A stretch of 27,755 bases of DNA from an uncultured Rhodocyclaceae bacterium (lineage in GTDB: Bacteria; Pseudomonadota; Gammaproteobacteria; Burkholderiales; Rhodocyclaceae). Position 1 is the stretch's first letter; each line of letters starts with the position of its first letter. The DNA lies in assembly GCA_934271525.1 (NCBI GenBank), contig CAKQRL010000019.1, positions 1 to 27,755 on the forward strand, read 5' to 3'. Both the position numbers and the translations under genes were made by a program. Below are positions 14,573-22,442 of the stretch, one piece after another. Under the pieces are notes generated by a model. It saw only the letters and a program-made list of their open reading frames with translations, was not told where the DNA came from and did not search any database.

Positions 14573-14923
14573 TTTTGCCAAGGCAACTGCCAAAAAACAC
14601 AAGGCAACATTGGCAAAAATGTTCAAAAAAAGCATCAAAAATTGTTGGCGTTCAAAAAGCAAAAAATTTTCATAACTAAATGTAGAAAAGGTGGTCAGCG
14701 CCCCTAAAAATCCCGTAACAAAAAAATGTTTGAAAGCATCCGTTACAACGCCTTTTTGAATGGCAACGGCAAAAAATACGCCAATTAAAAAAGCGCCCAA
14801 AACATTCACAAAAAGCGTGGCAACAAGCGCATGCCATGCGATTTTTTGCACCGCCATATTCACGCAAAAGCGCAACACGGCGCCCAAAAAACCGCCGATG
14901 CCCACCCAAAAAATCAACGCCAT
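14555..14923 (-). CDS. crcB: CrcB/Fluc fluoride channel
   Basis: 122 residues with four hydrophobic helices, the standard Fluc size. GGFLGAVLRF is at 10-19, N40 is the pore asparagine, and the signature TTFSTFSYE starts at 77. Dual-topology dimers export fluoride from the cytoplasm. No strong ribosome site precedes the ATG. It begins five bases after the stop of the lipoprotein gene, so it probably relies on coupling. An in-frame GTG lies five codons upstream. No fluoride riboswitch is visible. The last residues KSTVNL are coded by a motif copy. Confidence 0.92.
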   Translation of the reverse strand: MALIFWVGIGGFLGAVLRFCVNMAVQKIAWHALVATLFVNVLGAFLIGVFFAVAIQKGVVTDAFKHFFVTGFLGALTTFSTFSYENFLLFERQQFLMLFLNIFANVALCFLAVALAKSTVNL

Positions 14924-14928
14924 TTTTT

Positions 14929-15261
14929 TTATTGGCACAAATACGCTGTGCCGCTGATGTTATAGCGCCACGTGGCGCTTTCTGCCTTGCGGTAGGATTG
15001 TTGTTTTTTAATCACCACGGCGTTGGCTTCCCGCACGCTTGCCGAATTGCGCAGGCTGTTCATCGCCGATGTGCGCATGGCTTCTTCGCTTGAATTTTTA
15101 AATTCATCCAAAGAAAAACCCGAGACTTCGCCGATATAAACGCAAGATTGCGCTTCTTTATCATCAATAATTGCCACACCTTCGCCAGCGCCTTGCAAAT
15201 GCGTTGGAATGTGGCAAGCACCCAAAACCAAGGGCAGCGCCCAAAATACGATTTTTTTCAT
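14929..15261 (-). CDS. Small lipoprotein (DUF4156-like)
   Basis: 110 residues. A lipoprotein signal ends in LVLGAC, with C16 as the lipidated residue, so it is anchored in the envelope. The mature part has CVYIGEVSGF and an AMNSLRNSA...EANAVVI segment, the pattern of DUF4156 proteins (related to the RcsF-like fold in some tools; function unknown). AGGAGA precedes the ATG. The ATG overlaps the TGA of the glycosyltransferase gene upstream (ATGA), so it is part of the mltA-GT9-lipoprotein-crcB run. Confidence 0.75.
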   Translation of the reverse strand: MKKIVFWALPLVLGACHIPTHLQGAGEGVAIIDDKEAQSCVYIGEVSGFSLDEFKNSSEEAMRTSAMNSLRNSASVREANAVVIKKQQSYRKAESATWRYNISGTAYLCQ

Positions 15262-16358
15262 TGTTGTTCTCCTAACAAATCATCAATGGCGGATAAAACT
15301 TGCAAAGGGGAAAGCGCTTCCAAACAATCCGCCACCCAACTATTGCCGCAGCCCGCTGCTTTGCAAGGTCGGCAAGGGAATTTTTTGGCATCCGCCGTTA
15401 AAATGCGCTTCAAATGCGGCGCACACCAAGCGCCCCATTGCAAATCACCCGTGCTGCCGAACAAAACCACTTGCGGCGTTTCTAGTGCCGCTGCCATATG
15501 CATGGGCGCAGAATCCACACCCAAAAATAATTGGGCTTGTTGAATTAAAGCGCCCATTTCTTTTAAATTCAAAACGCCATTTAAAATAAAAATGTTATTT
15601 TGATTATCTAAAAAAGAAAGTATTTTTTCAATATATTCCCGCTCTTTTTCATCAGGCGCACAATTTAAAATGATTGGGTAATTATTTTTTTGCAAACATT
15701 TTAAAACAACTGCCCATTTTTGCGGCGACCAACATTTATAAAACATTCGGGAAGATGGATGCAACAAAATATAATCACTAATATTCAAATCGCTTAATAT
15801 ATTTTCCACACGTTCTTTTGCTTGTTGTGGAATATAAAAAGACAATTTTTTTTCTTCATATTCTATTTTAAAACCCAACACCCGCAAGGCATCCAAGTTG
15901 GTTTCCACCATATGCCGTGGGTAATCGTGAAAATAAAATAATTTTGAAAAACTTTTTTTCCAAAAGTAATGATACCAACGGTTATGTTTAAAATCCATAA
16001 AAGGCGCCACGGAATATTTTGGTTTTAATAAACGTGTGGTCCACGCCATACGCCAATGTTCGGTTAAATGAATAATTAAATCGTATTGTCTAGCTTTTAA
16101 AGTTTTTAATAATTCCCACTCTTTTTTGATTTGCAGGCGTTTGTTTTTTTTCCACGACCTAGAAATCGTTATAATGTTGGCAATGGCAGGATGATTTTCC
16201 AGCATTGGGCGGGTTTCATCATAAATTAAAGCGTCAATTTGCGCATTGGGCATACGTTTTTTTAAAACGCTAAAAACAGGCGAAGTCAGCAACACATCGC
16301 CGTGGTAGCGCAGTTTCACAACCAACACGTGGCGAATTTGTTCGGTTTCAATCATCAT
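15258..16358 (-). CDS. Glycosyltransferase family 9, LPS core heptosyltransferase III-like
   Basis: 366 residues. GT9 enzymes add heptose from ADP-heptose to the LPS core at the inner face of the inner membrane. HVLVVKLRYHGDVLLTSPVF near the N-terminus (the RxHGDVLL form of RfaQ/WaaQ) and GVDSAPMHMAAAL in the C-terminal Rossmann half are the family marks. The last 35 residues have a CRPCKAAGCG cysteine cluster. The frame opens 42 codons earlier inside mltA. The MMIETEQ start chosen overlaps the end of mltA by 11 bases (8 if the second ATG is used). WaaQ-type function is likely but the acceptor cannot be read from sequence. Confidence 0.82.
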   Translation of the reverse strand: MMIETEQIRHVLVVKLRYHGDVLLTSPVFSVLKKRMPNAQIDALIYDETRPMLENHPAIANIITISRSWKKNKRLQIKKEWELLKTLKARQYDLIIHLTEHWRMAWTTRLLKPKYSVAPFMDFKHNRWYHYFWKKSFSKLFYFHDYPRHMVETNLDALRVLGFKIEYEEKKLSFYIPQQAKERVENILSDLNISDYILLHPSSRMFYKCWSPQKWAVVLKCLQKNNYPIILNCAPDEKEREYIEKILSFLDNQNNIFILNGVLNLKEMGALIQQAQLFLGVDSAPMHMAAALETPQVVLFGSTGDLQWGAWCAPHLKRILTADAKKFPCRPCKAAGCGNSWVADCLEALSPLQVLSAIDDLLGEQQ

Positions 16359-17817
16359 TGCTATGTTCTTTGGCAAAGGCGGCGATGGGGTCATCCTCAT
16401 TTTCATCCAAAAGCGTTGAAGAATCAGAAAATTCTGGCGATTTTTCTTTTTGCAATTCCGCCGATTCTGTCGATTCCGCCGCATTTATTTCCGCCAACTT
16501 GGCTCTAACCGACTCTACCGAATCGTAAATTTTGGCATCCAAAGGTTTCACCGATTTTTCGGAATCAACAGCTTTGGCGGTGTTTTCAGAATCAAGCGAA
16601 TCTGCCGATTTTTCTACTTTTTCAACCTTGGCGGAATCGGAATTTTCAGCAGAATCGGAATTAAAATCCGCCAAATTGTCCGTATTTGGCAAAGCCGCAT
16701 TTTTTGGCCAAAGCAAAAACACCTCTGCCAATTGCTTCATTGCGCCGGCTTTTTGCCCGGCTGCCTCGCCAAACCCCCAAAAATAATCCACACGCACAGC
16801 GCCTTGAATGGCAGAACCTGTGTCTTGCGCCAACACAAAGCGCTCCAATGGTTGCGCCGAATTGGGTTGTGTTGTTTTCAAAAACAACGGCGCACCAAGC
16901 GGCACAATGCTTTTGTCTATTGCCACACTGATTTCAGGCGTTAAAGGCACGCCCAAAGCGCCAACAGGGTTTTGGTTGCCGCTTGCCGTCTCGCGAATTT
17001 TAAAAAAAACATAGCGCGGATTTTGATTCAACAACGCCAAGCCGCGCGGTAAATCTTGACGCACCCACGCTTTAATATTTTGCATGGAAGCCTTTTCTAA
17101 TGGCATTTCGCCTTTTTCCACCAAAATTTTGCCCACCGATCGGTAAGGATGTCCGTTGTGATTGGCAAAATTCAAAGCCACCACCTCGCCGCTTGGCAAT
17201 TCCACTCTGCCAGAACCTTGAATTTGCAAGAAAAAAAGTTCCACCGCATCTGCCGCCCAAAAAAGCACTTCGCCAGACACTTTGGGATTTTGCGAATTTA
17301 AAATCTCAGCTCGGCTCCAATAAGGCAACAATTTGTGCGACTTTGAATCCGCGCGGTAGCGTGCGTTTTTATCCAGTTGGCTTGCCAACAATGCTTTGGG
17401 TTCGGCGTGGATAGGAAAAGGATATTTGGCAGATTTTGTGCGGGAAGCGCGAATCAAAGGTTCATAATAACCCGTGGCTAAGCCATTGATTTCGCCCGAT
17501 TTTTCAACAATTTGATAAACATCAAAATGGTTTTTAAAAAAATCAGTTGGCGATTCTTCACTCTTAAAAAACGCATCCTCGCAAACATTCAACAAAGGAT
17601 TAGCATCTTTCACAGCGCCGCAGTTGTGCAAAAATGCCTGCCAAAAGTCGTTGTCTATTGTGTGGTTGGCAATTTTTTCCCAACCAACTTTCACAAAATG
17701 GTGATTTTCCGCGGTCAACAGCGGTTTTTTTTCAACTTCTTTTTCCGGCTCGCAAGCGCAAGCGGCAAGAAGCAACAATGCCAGTGTTACAATGGCTTTT
17801 TTTTTCTTCAAAATCAT
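16348..17817 (-). CDS. mltA: MltA, membrane-bound lytic murein transglycosylase A, with an unusual acidic tail
   Basis: 489 residues. A lipoprotein signal ends LLLAAC (C20). The catalytic domain has GYYEPLI, IQGSGRVELPSG and the 3D region LAQDTGSAIQGAVRVDYFWG, whose Asp residues include the catalytic acid. It cleaves peptidoglycan to 1,6-anhydromuropeptides at the outer membrane. The family normally ends soon after the AEVFLLWP-like segment, but here about 100 residues follow that are rich in Ser, Asp, Glu, Ala and Lys, with repeated S-x-E/D-S-A units. That tail is probably disordered. The start lies one base from the divergent DUF815 start; an upstream ATG at 17838 is possible. A one-mismatch motif copy lies at 17708-17719. 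Confidence 0.9.
   Translation of the reverse strand: MILKKKKAIVTLALLLLAACACEPEKEVEKKPLLTAENHHFVKVGWEKIANHTIDNDFWQAFLHNCGAVKDANPLLNVCEDAFFKSEESPTDFFKNHFDVYQIVEKSGEINGLATGYYEPLIRASRTKSAKYPFPIHAEPKALLASQLDKNARYRADSKSHKLLPYWSRAEILNSQNPKVSGEVLFWAADAVELFFLQIQGSGRVELPSGEVVALNFANHNGHPYRSVGKILVEKGEMPLEKASMQNIKAWVRQDLPRGLALLNQNPRYVFFKIRETASGNQNPVGALGVPLTPEISVAIDKSIVPLGAPLFLKTTQPNSAQPLERFVLAQDTGSAIQGAVRVDYFWGFGEAAGQKAGAMKQLAEVFLLWPKNAALPNTDNLADFNSDSAENSDSAKVEKVEKSADSLDSENTAKAVDSEKSVKPLDAKIYDSVESVRAKLAEINAAESTESAELQKEKSPEFSDSSTLLDENEDDPIAAFAKEHSNDD
17708..17719 (-). repeat. Degenerate motif copy in mltA (GTTGACCGCGGA)
   Basis: It differs from the consensus at one core base (T to C). It codes part of the N-terminal region of MltA just after the lipobox linker. 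It may be chance or a decayed copy. Confidence 0.45.
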
Positions 17818-17818
17818 T

Positions 17819-18667
17819 ATGTTGCCCGAAGCACTCATCAATCAAATCGCTCGCATTTTAAGCGTTTTGGAAGAAAAATGGGGAAAATCTGCCGCGCCAG
17901 ATTTTAGCAAAATCGCTTTTCGTTGGAAAAAAAACGGCGGCTTGGAAGGCATTGCACGCATTGCAACCATTCGCCTTGACGATTTAAAACACATTGATAC
18001 GCAAAAAGAAAAACTCGTTTTAAACACGCAACAATTCGTTTTGGGTTTGCCCGCCAACAACGCACTTTTAACAGGCGCGCGCGGTTCTGGAAAATCGTCC
18101 TTAATGCGCGCTATTTTGCATGAATTTGCGCCACAAGGTTTAAGGATGATTGAAGTCGACAAAAGCGATTTAACCGCTTTGCCAGAAATTGTGGCACTTG
18201 TTGAAAACCGCCCCGAGCGCTTCATTATTTTTTGCGATGACTTGTCTTTTGAAGCGGATGATGCAAGCTACAAAGCCTTAAAATCGCTTTTGGATGGCTC
18301 AATTTTTGCCCCACCTGAAAACATTTTGATTTACGCCACATCCAACCGCCGCCACTTGATGCCGGATTTTTTCTCTGAAAACGAAGAAACAGACGAAATC
18401 CATCCTTTTGAGCGCGCGGAAGAAAAAATCTCCCTTTCCGATCGATTCGGGTTGTGGTTATCCTTTTACCCTTTTGACCAAAATGAATTTTTGGCAATCA
18501 CGCGCCACTGGCTCAAATTTTTTAACGTTCCCGAATCAGAATTTGAAAACGCCCAGCAGCAAGCACTGCAATGGGCGCTTGGGCGCGGTGCGCGAAGCGG
18601 CAGAGTTGCCCAACAATTTGCCCGCCATTACGCAGGCTCAAAAGCCTTAAAAAATGCTGAAAAATAA
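17819..18667 (+). CDS. DUF815 family AAA+ ATPase
   Basis: 282 residues. Walker A is GARGSGKSS, and Walker B-like FIIFCDDLSFE is followed by YKALKSLLDGSI and LIYATSNRRHLMP, which are diagnostic for DUF815. The biological role of this family is not established. It is a cytoplasmic P-loop ATPase, sometimes found beside cell-wall or nucleotide-metabolism genes. The ATG (17819-17821) is one base from the mltA start on the other strand (CATTATG), and no ribosome site is seen before it. An in-frame ATG at 17792 would overlap mltA by 26 bases. A paired motif element follows six bases after the stop. Confidence 0.88.
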   Translation: MLPEALINQIARILSVLEEKWGKSAAPDFSKIAFRWKKNGGLEGIARIATIRLDDLKHIDTQKEKLVLNTQQFVLGLPANNALLTGARGSGKSSLMRAILHEFAPQGLRMIEVDKSDLTALPEIVALVENRPERFIIFCDDLSFEADDASYKALKSLLDGSIFAPPENILIYATSNRRHLMPDFFSENEETDEIHPFERAEEKISLSDRFGLWLSFYPFDQNEFLAITRHWLKFFNVPESEFENAQQQALQWALGRGARSGRVAQQFARHYAGSKALKNAEK

Positions 18668-18673
18668 CGATTT

Positions 18674-18724
18674 TCCACGGTAAACAAAGATTTTTTTTGA
18701 AAAAAATAATGTGTTTACCGTGGA
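18674..18724. repeat. Paired motif element (51 bp) between convergent DUF815 and endonuclease genes
   Basis: TCCACGGTAAAC (18674-18685) and GTTTACCGTGGA (18713-18724) flank a 27-base spacer with a T8-G-A7 core. It starts six bases after one stop codon and ends two bases before the other. It is a likely two-way terminator. Confidence 0.9.
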
Positions 18725-18726
18725 TT

Positions 18727-19263
18727 TTATTCAATCGGCAAGCCCAAATGTTGCATGGGAATATATTCAAAATAATAAGAACAATCTACACTGATGATAT
18801 AATCCAAAACGTCTCGATATTCTGGTTTTGAAAACCATTGACTCAATAAATAAATGTATTTCACTTCTATATTCACACTTGACATTAATTTTTTATATTG
18901 TTTTTTCTTAAAATCGCAGGTTTGCAATTTTTCATCCACAGAACCTGAAACTTTTTGAAATTTGCATTCAATAATATGCAAAGTATTATTTGCAATCACG
19001 TAAATACTATCATCAGGCAAAAGACGTTTGGATATAATATTTTTCCAGCCCACGCCAATGCTATCTAAATAACGGTAAAAACTGTGTTTTTTGAAAATTT
19101 GTGCAACTACTTCATTTTTAAAAAGAACAATTTGAGATTTTATTTTTTTATTTTCTTTAATTGTATAGTTTTTTTGTTGTGATAAAAAGGTTGCCAAATC
19201 CACTTGACCTTCAAAAATTAAACCTGTTTTTGTGTTAGAACCGCCAAAACCGCCTTCTTTCAT
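18727..19263 (-). CDS. Type II restriction endonuclease (PD-(D/E)XK fold)
   Basis: 178 residues. The N-terminus GGSNTKTGLIFEG is a shared mark of several type II enzymes. PDDSIYV (83-89) followed by IIECKFQ (97-103) gives the catalytic D84 or D85, E99 and K101. GSVDEKLQTCDFKKKQY follows, as in related nucleases. It should cut DNA lacking the methylation made by the adjacent methyltransferase. Its ATG lies one base after the methyltransferase stop, with a GAGG ribosome site inside that gene, so translation is coupled and late in the operon. The cut site cannot be read directly; GATC is a guess based on the methyltransferase type. Confidence 0.85.
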   Translation of the reverse strand: MKEGGFGGSNTKTGLIFEGQVDLATFLSQQKNYTIKENKKIKSQIVLFKNEVVAQIFKKHSFYRYLDSIGVGWKNIISKRLLPDDSIYVIANNTLHIIECKFQKVSGSVDEKLQTCDFKKKQYKKLMSSVNIEVKYIYLLSQWFSKPEYRDVLDYIISVDCSYYFEYIPMQHLGLPIE

Positions 19264-19264
19264 T

Positions 19265-20098
19265 TTAATTCCTCTCTAATAAAAAAGAGTTTAAAAATTT
19301 TAAATCTTCAATTTTATTTTTGAAAAATAATGGATTTTTTTCTAATTCTTTTTTTCTTGCCATTGCAAGATTTATAAAATCACTTTCTTTTTCAAACCCC
19401 ACAAAAGAACGCCCCAAAAGATTTGCGGCTATGCCTGTTGAAGCACTGCCCGCAAATGGGTCAGCAATTTTCGCATTTTTATCCGTTGCCATCAAAATTA
19501 AACGCACCAATAATTTTAAAGGTTTTTGTGTTGGGTGTTTGCCTTGTGTTTTTTCCCAAGGGGCAATGGCAGGGAATGTCCAAATATCACGCATTTGGCG
19601 ATCATCATTTATTTTTTTTAATAGCTCATAATTAAAAAAATGCGGGTGTTTTTCGCTTTTTCTTGCCCAAATAATTTGTTCTGCACTATGCGTTAAATAA
19701 CGGCAAGAAAAATTCGGTGGTGGGTTTGTTTTTTGCCATGTGATGATATTTAAAATTTTAAAATCTAATTTTTGCAAAATGCGCCCGAGTGAAAATATAT
19801 TGTGATAAGTTCCGCTGATTAAAATTGTGCCGTTATCTTTTAAAGATTTTTTGGCGTTTTTAATCCATTGTTCATTAAATTCGTCAATATCATTGATATT
19901 TGCTTCTTTATCCCATTCACCTTTGTTGACACTTGTGATTTTGCCATTTTGAATACTCAAACCATTATTTGATAAAAAATAAGGCGGATCGGCAAAAATT
20001 AAATCAAATTGATTTTCAAAAAAAGGCAAAAAATCATTGCAATCGCCTTGGTAAATTGTGAATAATTGATCCACACTTTGAAAAATCGGTTTTTGCAT
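19265..20098 (-). CDS. Type II DNA adenine-N6 methyltransferase, beta class (DpnA-like)
   Basis: 277 residues. The catalytic motif DPPY (37-40) comes before the AdoMet motif DPFAGSASTG (213-222), the order of beta-class enzymes. The stretches ADPPYFLSNNG, KTNPPPNFSCRYLTHSAE and GKHPTQKPLKLL resemble M.DpnA and M.HinfI-like enzymes, which makes a GATC or GANTC target plausible. The AdoMet loop reads FAGSAS where FxGSGT is usual. It protects the host from the neighbouring endonuclease. It lies 45 bases after the HARE-HTH gene and one base before the endonuclease. Confidence 0.9.
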   Translation of the reverse strand: MQKPIFQSVDQLFTIYQGDCNDFLPFFENQFDLIFADPPYFLSNNGLSIQNGKITSVNKGEWDKEANINDIDEFNEQWIKNAKKSLKDNGTILISGTYHNIFSLGRILQKLDFKILNIITWQKTNPPPNFSCRYLTHSAEQIIWARKSEKHPHFFNYELLKKINDDRQMRDIWTFPAIAPWEKTQGKHPTQKPLKLLVRLILMATDKNAKIADPFAGSASTGIAANLLGRSFVGFEKESDFINLAMARKKELEKNPLFFKNKIEDLKFLNSFLLERN

Positions 20099-20128
20099 AT
20101 TATTTTTTGCCTTTTTTAAAAAAATTTT

Positions 20129-20140
20129 GTTTGCCGTGGA
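20129..20140 (+). repeat. Motif copy with one core change (GTTTGCCGTGGA)
   Basis: Preceded by TTTTTTAAAAAAATTTT and followed by TTTTTA. It lies three bases beyond the HARE-HTH gene stop and upstream of the methyltransferase start. The AT flank matches the half-element, supporting common origin despite the A to G change. Confidence 0.7.
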
Positions 20141-20143
20141 TTT

Positions 20144-21424
20144 TTAAATTTTTTCTATTTTTTTGTTGGCGATGTGTTTTTCAAGTTGTTCGTCAGACAA
20201 AACTTTGTCGGATTTGATGGGTAAGTTGCCGAGTTTTTGGTTTTTGGCAGCAATGTGGCCGCTGATTTCTTTGACAAAATTTTGAAAATCGGGGCTATCT
20301 TTAACCAACATATTCAAAGTTTCAATATCCAAATTGCGCGAACGTGCGGGAAGAATAACTTCCGATTCTAGCGGGGATTTTTCTAATTGAATAACGCCAA
20401 TGCCAAAACCTTGATTTAAACGTTTTAATTCTTTTAAAACATCTTCTTCAATATCTTTAAAAACAACCAAATAACCTTCATTTGCCCAAGAAGAATTGGA
20501 AACCGCTTGAAAATAACATTCTTTTAAATTTGAAAAATTGATGGAAATTTTTAATTCAAAAGAATAAAAGCGATAAGAGCCTTGGTTGATATTTGAAAGC
20601 AAATTCGTTGTTTCATCCGCTAAATTTGGAAAACGCACGCCAACAATATCGGGGTAATTCCATAATCTTTTTCCTTTAACGCCTTTAATACAATTCTCGT
20701 GAAAAATGGTTTTGGCTTCTAAATTGAAATTTTCATTATTTTTCAAAAAATAAACCAACAACGGATGCAAATCACGCTCAATAAATTTTAATGCTTTTTC
20801 TTCGGCAAGATTTTGTAAATCTTCTTCTTTTTGAATTTGTTGCTCTAATTTAATTTTATCTTGTAGCAATTCTTTTTCACGTGTTTTTAACCAAAATCTT
20901 GCAGGAAAATCGCCGATTTGCATAAATAATTTGGGTTCTTTTTTAAGGGTATAAACAATCATTGAAGCAAAAGAAGCAGTGGTTGGTTTTTTGCTTTTAT
21001 TTTTGAAAAAATCCACCAAACCATTTTCTTCGGCAATTTCCCATATTTTCCGAGCTCTTAAAGGCGTTTCTGCTTCTTGTAAAACTTTTTGCGCAATTTC
21101 AACAATGCTTAAATCGTGTTTTTTTTCATTTCTTACAAATTCAAATAATTTTTCATTTGCACTTTTTTTTGCTAATGCCGATTCTTTAATTGAATAAACT
21201 CGCTGTTCGCCCGTATTTGAAAAAATTGAATTTTCACCCTTGGTTTTAATATCTTTCATAATTCTCATTGAAAATGCGTGTTCGGGCGCACTGCTGACGC
21301 TCATCAAATGTTTGTAATAACCTTTTTCCAAGGCAATGCGCCAAATATCCTTGGTGTGCAAAGGTTTTTTAGCTTCTCTTAAAACCATTTCCGCTAATTC
21401 CAAATAAGTCAAAGATTTTTCCAC
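20144..21424 (-). CDS. HARE-HTH protein with a PD-(D/E)XK-like domain (HrgA/COG2958-like)
   Basis: 426 residues from a GTG start. Two HARE-HTH winged-helix domains are visible (about 4-80, TYLELAEMVLREAKKPLHTKDIW; about 104-180, SIVEIAQKVLQEAETPLRARKIW). A Lys/Glu-rich helix follows (180-210). The C-terminal domain has YPDIVG (D259), FELK (E290, K292) and ECYFQAVSNSSW (Q306), the D...ExK...Q arrangement of restriction-like nucleases. HARE domains are thought to recognise modified DNA. Similar HrgA proteins sit next to R-M genes in Helicobacter. GGAG six bases before the GTG supports this start; both are formed at a motif copy. An upstream TTG is less likely. It could be a nuclease, a regulator or an anti-phage effector; I cannot choose. 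Confidence 0.8.
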   Translation of the reverse strand: MEKSLTYLELAEMVLREAKKPLHTKDIWRIALEKGYYKHLMSVSSAPEHAFSMRIMKDIKTKGENSIFSNTGEQRVYSIKESALAKKSANEKLFEFVRNEKKHDLSIVEIAQKVLQEAETPLRARKIWEIAEENGLVDFFKNKSKKPTTASFASMIVYTLKKEPKLFMQIGDFPARFWLKTREKELLQDKIKLEQQIQKEEDLQNLAEEKALKFIERDLHPLLVYFLKNNENFNLEAKTIFHENCIKGVKGKRLWNYPDIVGVRFPNLADETTNLLSNINQGSYRFYSFELKISINFSNLKECYFQAVSNSSWANEGYLVVFKDIEEDVLKELKRLNQGFGIGVIQLEKSPLESEVILPARSRNLDIETLNMLVKDSPDFQNFVKEISGHIAAKNQKLGNLPIKSDKVLSDEQLEKHIANKKIEKI

Positions 21425-21431
21425 GGTAAAC
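21420..21431 (-). repeat. Motif copy at the HARE-HTH gene start
   Basis: GTTTACCGTGGA on the minus strand. Its GTG is the likely start codon, and GGAG adjoins its 5' end, giving GGAG-TTTACC-GTG. The AT-rich half-element flank (CCAAAAAATTTTCAAAA) lies upstream of the gene. Confidence 0.85.
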
Positions 21432-21468
21432 TCCAAAAAATTTTCAAAACGCCCCGCATTTTACGCCA

Positions 21469-22350
21469 TCAAATACCGCGTTGCCATTCCGCACGCAGAA
21501 TTTCGGGGTGATTTTGTGCAGTAGTAATTGCTTTTAATAACGCCGATTTGTCGCGATTCAAAACGCCTTTTAATGCCAAATAATTGGAGGCGTGGTCACT
21601 GCGAAAAATCGTGTTGTTTAAGTTTAATGCGCCCACAAATTGCGCCATCTCTTTGAGCAATTCCAAAGAGGAGGGCATTTGCCAGCCCGGAAAATTGTTT
21701 TTTAAACGCGCTTGTCCTTCTGGAAAACTCACCACCAACACCGCCAAAAATTCAGGATTCACGGCGTTGGCTAATCGGGCGGAGTTTTCAGCGTGCTGTT
21801 GCGACAAATTTTTGCCGCCCAAACCATTTAAAATCATCACCGAGCGGGCAATGCCCGCTTCATTCAATTTTTGCAAGGCACAAAGCGTGGAATCAAAAGT
21901 TTCGCCTTTTTGAATAAAATTCAAAACCGCGTTGTCGCCCGATTCTGCGCCAATGTAGGCAAGTTTTAAGCCCACTTCTTTTAATTCTTTTAATTCTGCA
22001 AGCGTTTTTTTAGACAAATTTCTTGGCAAGCAATAGCTTGAAACCCTTGTAACCCAAGGCATTTCAGTTTTTATTGTTTGTAAAATATTCAAAAGCCTGC
22101 GCGTTGGCAAAACCAAGGCATCGCCATCCGCCAAAAAAACACGGCGGATGTTTTTGCCATAAACCGCGGCAGCGTAACGGATATTGCCCAAAACCTCTTC
22201 TTCTTTGCGGGCTTTGAATTTTTTCGTTTGATACATTTCACAAAAGGTGCAGCGATTCCACGAGCAACCGTCTGTGACCGGAAGAATAAGGGATTGCGCC
22301 TCGCTTGGCGGGCGGTAAATTGGCGGAATGTAGCGTATTGGAGTAAACAT
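21469..22350 (-). CDS. Radical SAM protein
   Basis: 293 residues. C29, C34 and C37 (GCSWNRCTFCEMY) bind the 4Fe-4S cluster in the CX4CX2C form seen in a subgroup of uncharacterised Elp3/YgiQ-like radical SAM proteins. The start MFTPIRYIPPIYRPPSEAQS is typical of that group. GAESGDNAVL and MILNGLGG fit the barrel core. The substrate is unknown. The frame is open 24 codons upstream, but homologues start here. No ribosome site is evident. The gene is divergent from feoB and shares the intergenic region with a Fur-like operator, so iron control is possible. Confidence 0.82.
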   Translation of the reverse strand: MFTPIRYIPPIYRPPSEAQSLILPVTDGCSWNRCTFCEMYQTKKFKARKEEEVLGNIRYAAAVYGKNIRRVFLADGDALVLPTRRLLNILQTIKTEMPWVTRVSSYCLPRNLSKKTLAELKELKEVGLKLAYIGAESGDNAVLNFIQKGETFDSTLCALQKLNEAGIARSVMILNGLGGKNLSQQHAENSARLANAVNPEFLAVLVVSFPEGQARLKNNFPGWQMPSSLELLKEMAQFVGALNLNNTIFRSDHASNYLALKGVLNRDKSALLKAITTAQNHPEILRAEWQRGI

Positions 22351-22371
22351 TTTAAAAAAAAGTAAATATTG

Positions 22372-22400
22372 TTGACAAAGCGTATAAAAATAAGAAGAAT
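22372..22400 (+). promoter_or_regulatory. Candidate feoB promoter
   Basis: Perfect -35 TTGACA (22372-22377) followed after 17 bases by AAGAAT (22395-22400), four of six matches to the -10 consensus. The -10 lies inside the Fur-like palindrome. Confidence 0.5.
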
Positions 22401-22408
22401 TCTCATTT
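22388..22408. promoter_or_regulatory. Fur-box-like operator between feoB and the radical SAM gene
   Basis: AAATAAGAA-GAA-TTCTCATTT is a 21-bp dyad with eight of nine bases symmetric per half. The minus strand reads AAATGAGAATTC, which resembles the AATGAGAAT half of proteobacterial Fur boxes. It covers the presumed feoB -10, so Fe-Fur would block transcription. A second small dyad, TTGCTAA-TT-TTAGCAA (22407-22423), follows in the leader. Confidence 0.55.
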
Positions 22409-22442
22409 GCTAATTTTAGCAAGTGGAGTTTTTTGGAACTTT

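Noticed and set aside
14555..14923. Fluoride riboswitch before crcB
   Set aside because: crcB starts five bases after the preceding gene, and no riboswitch-like fold or space is present.
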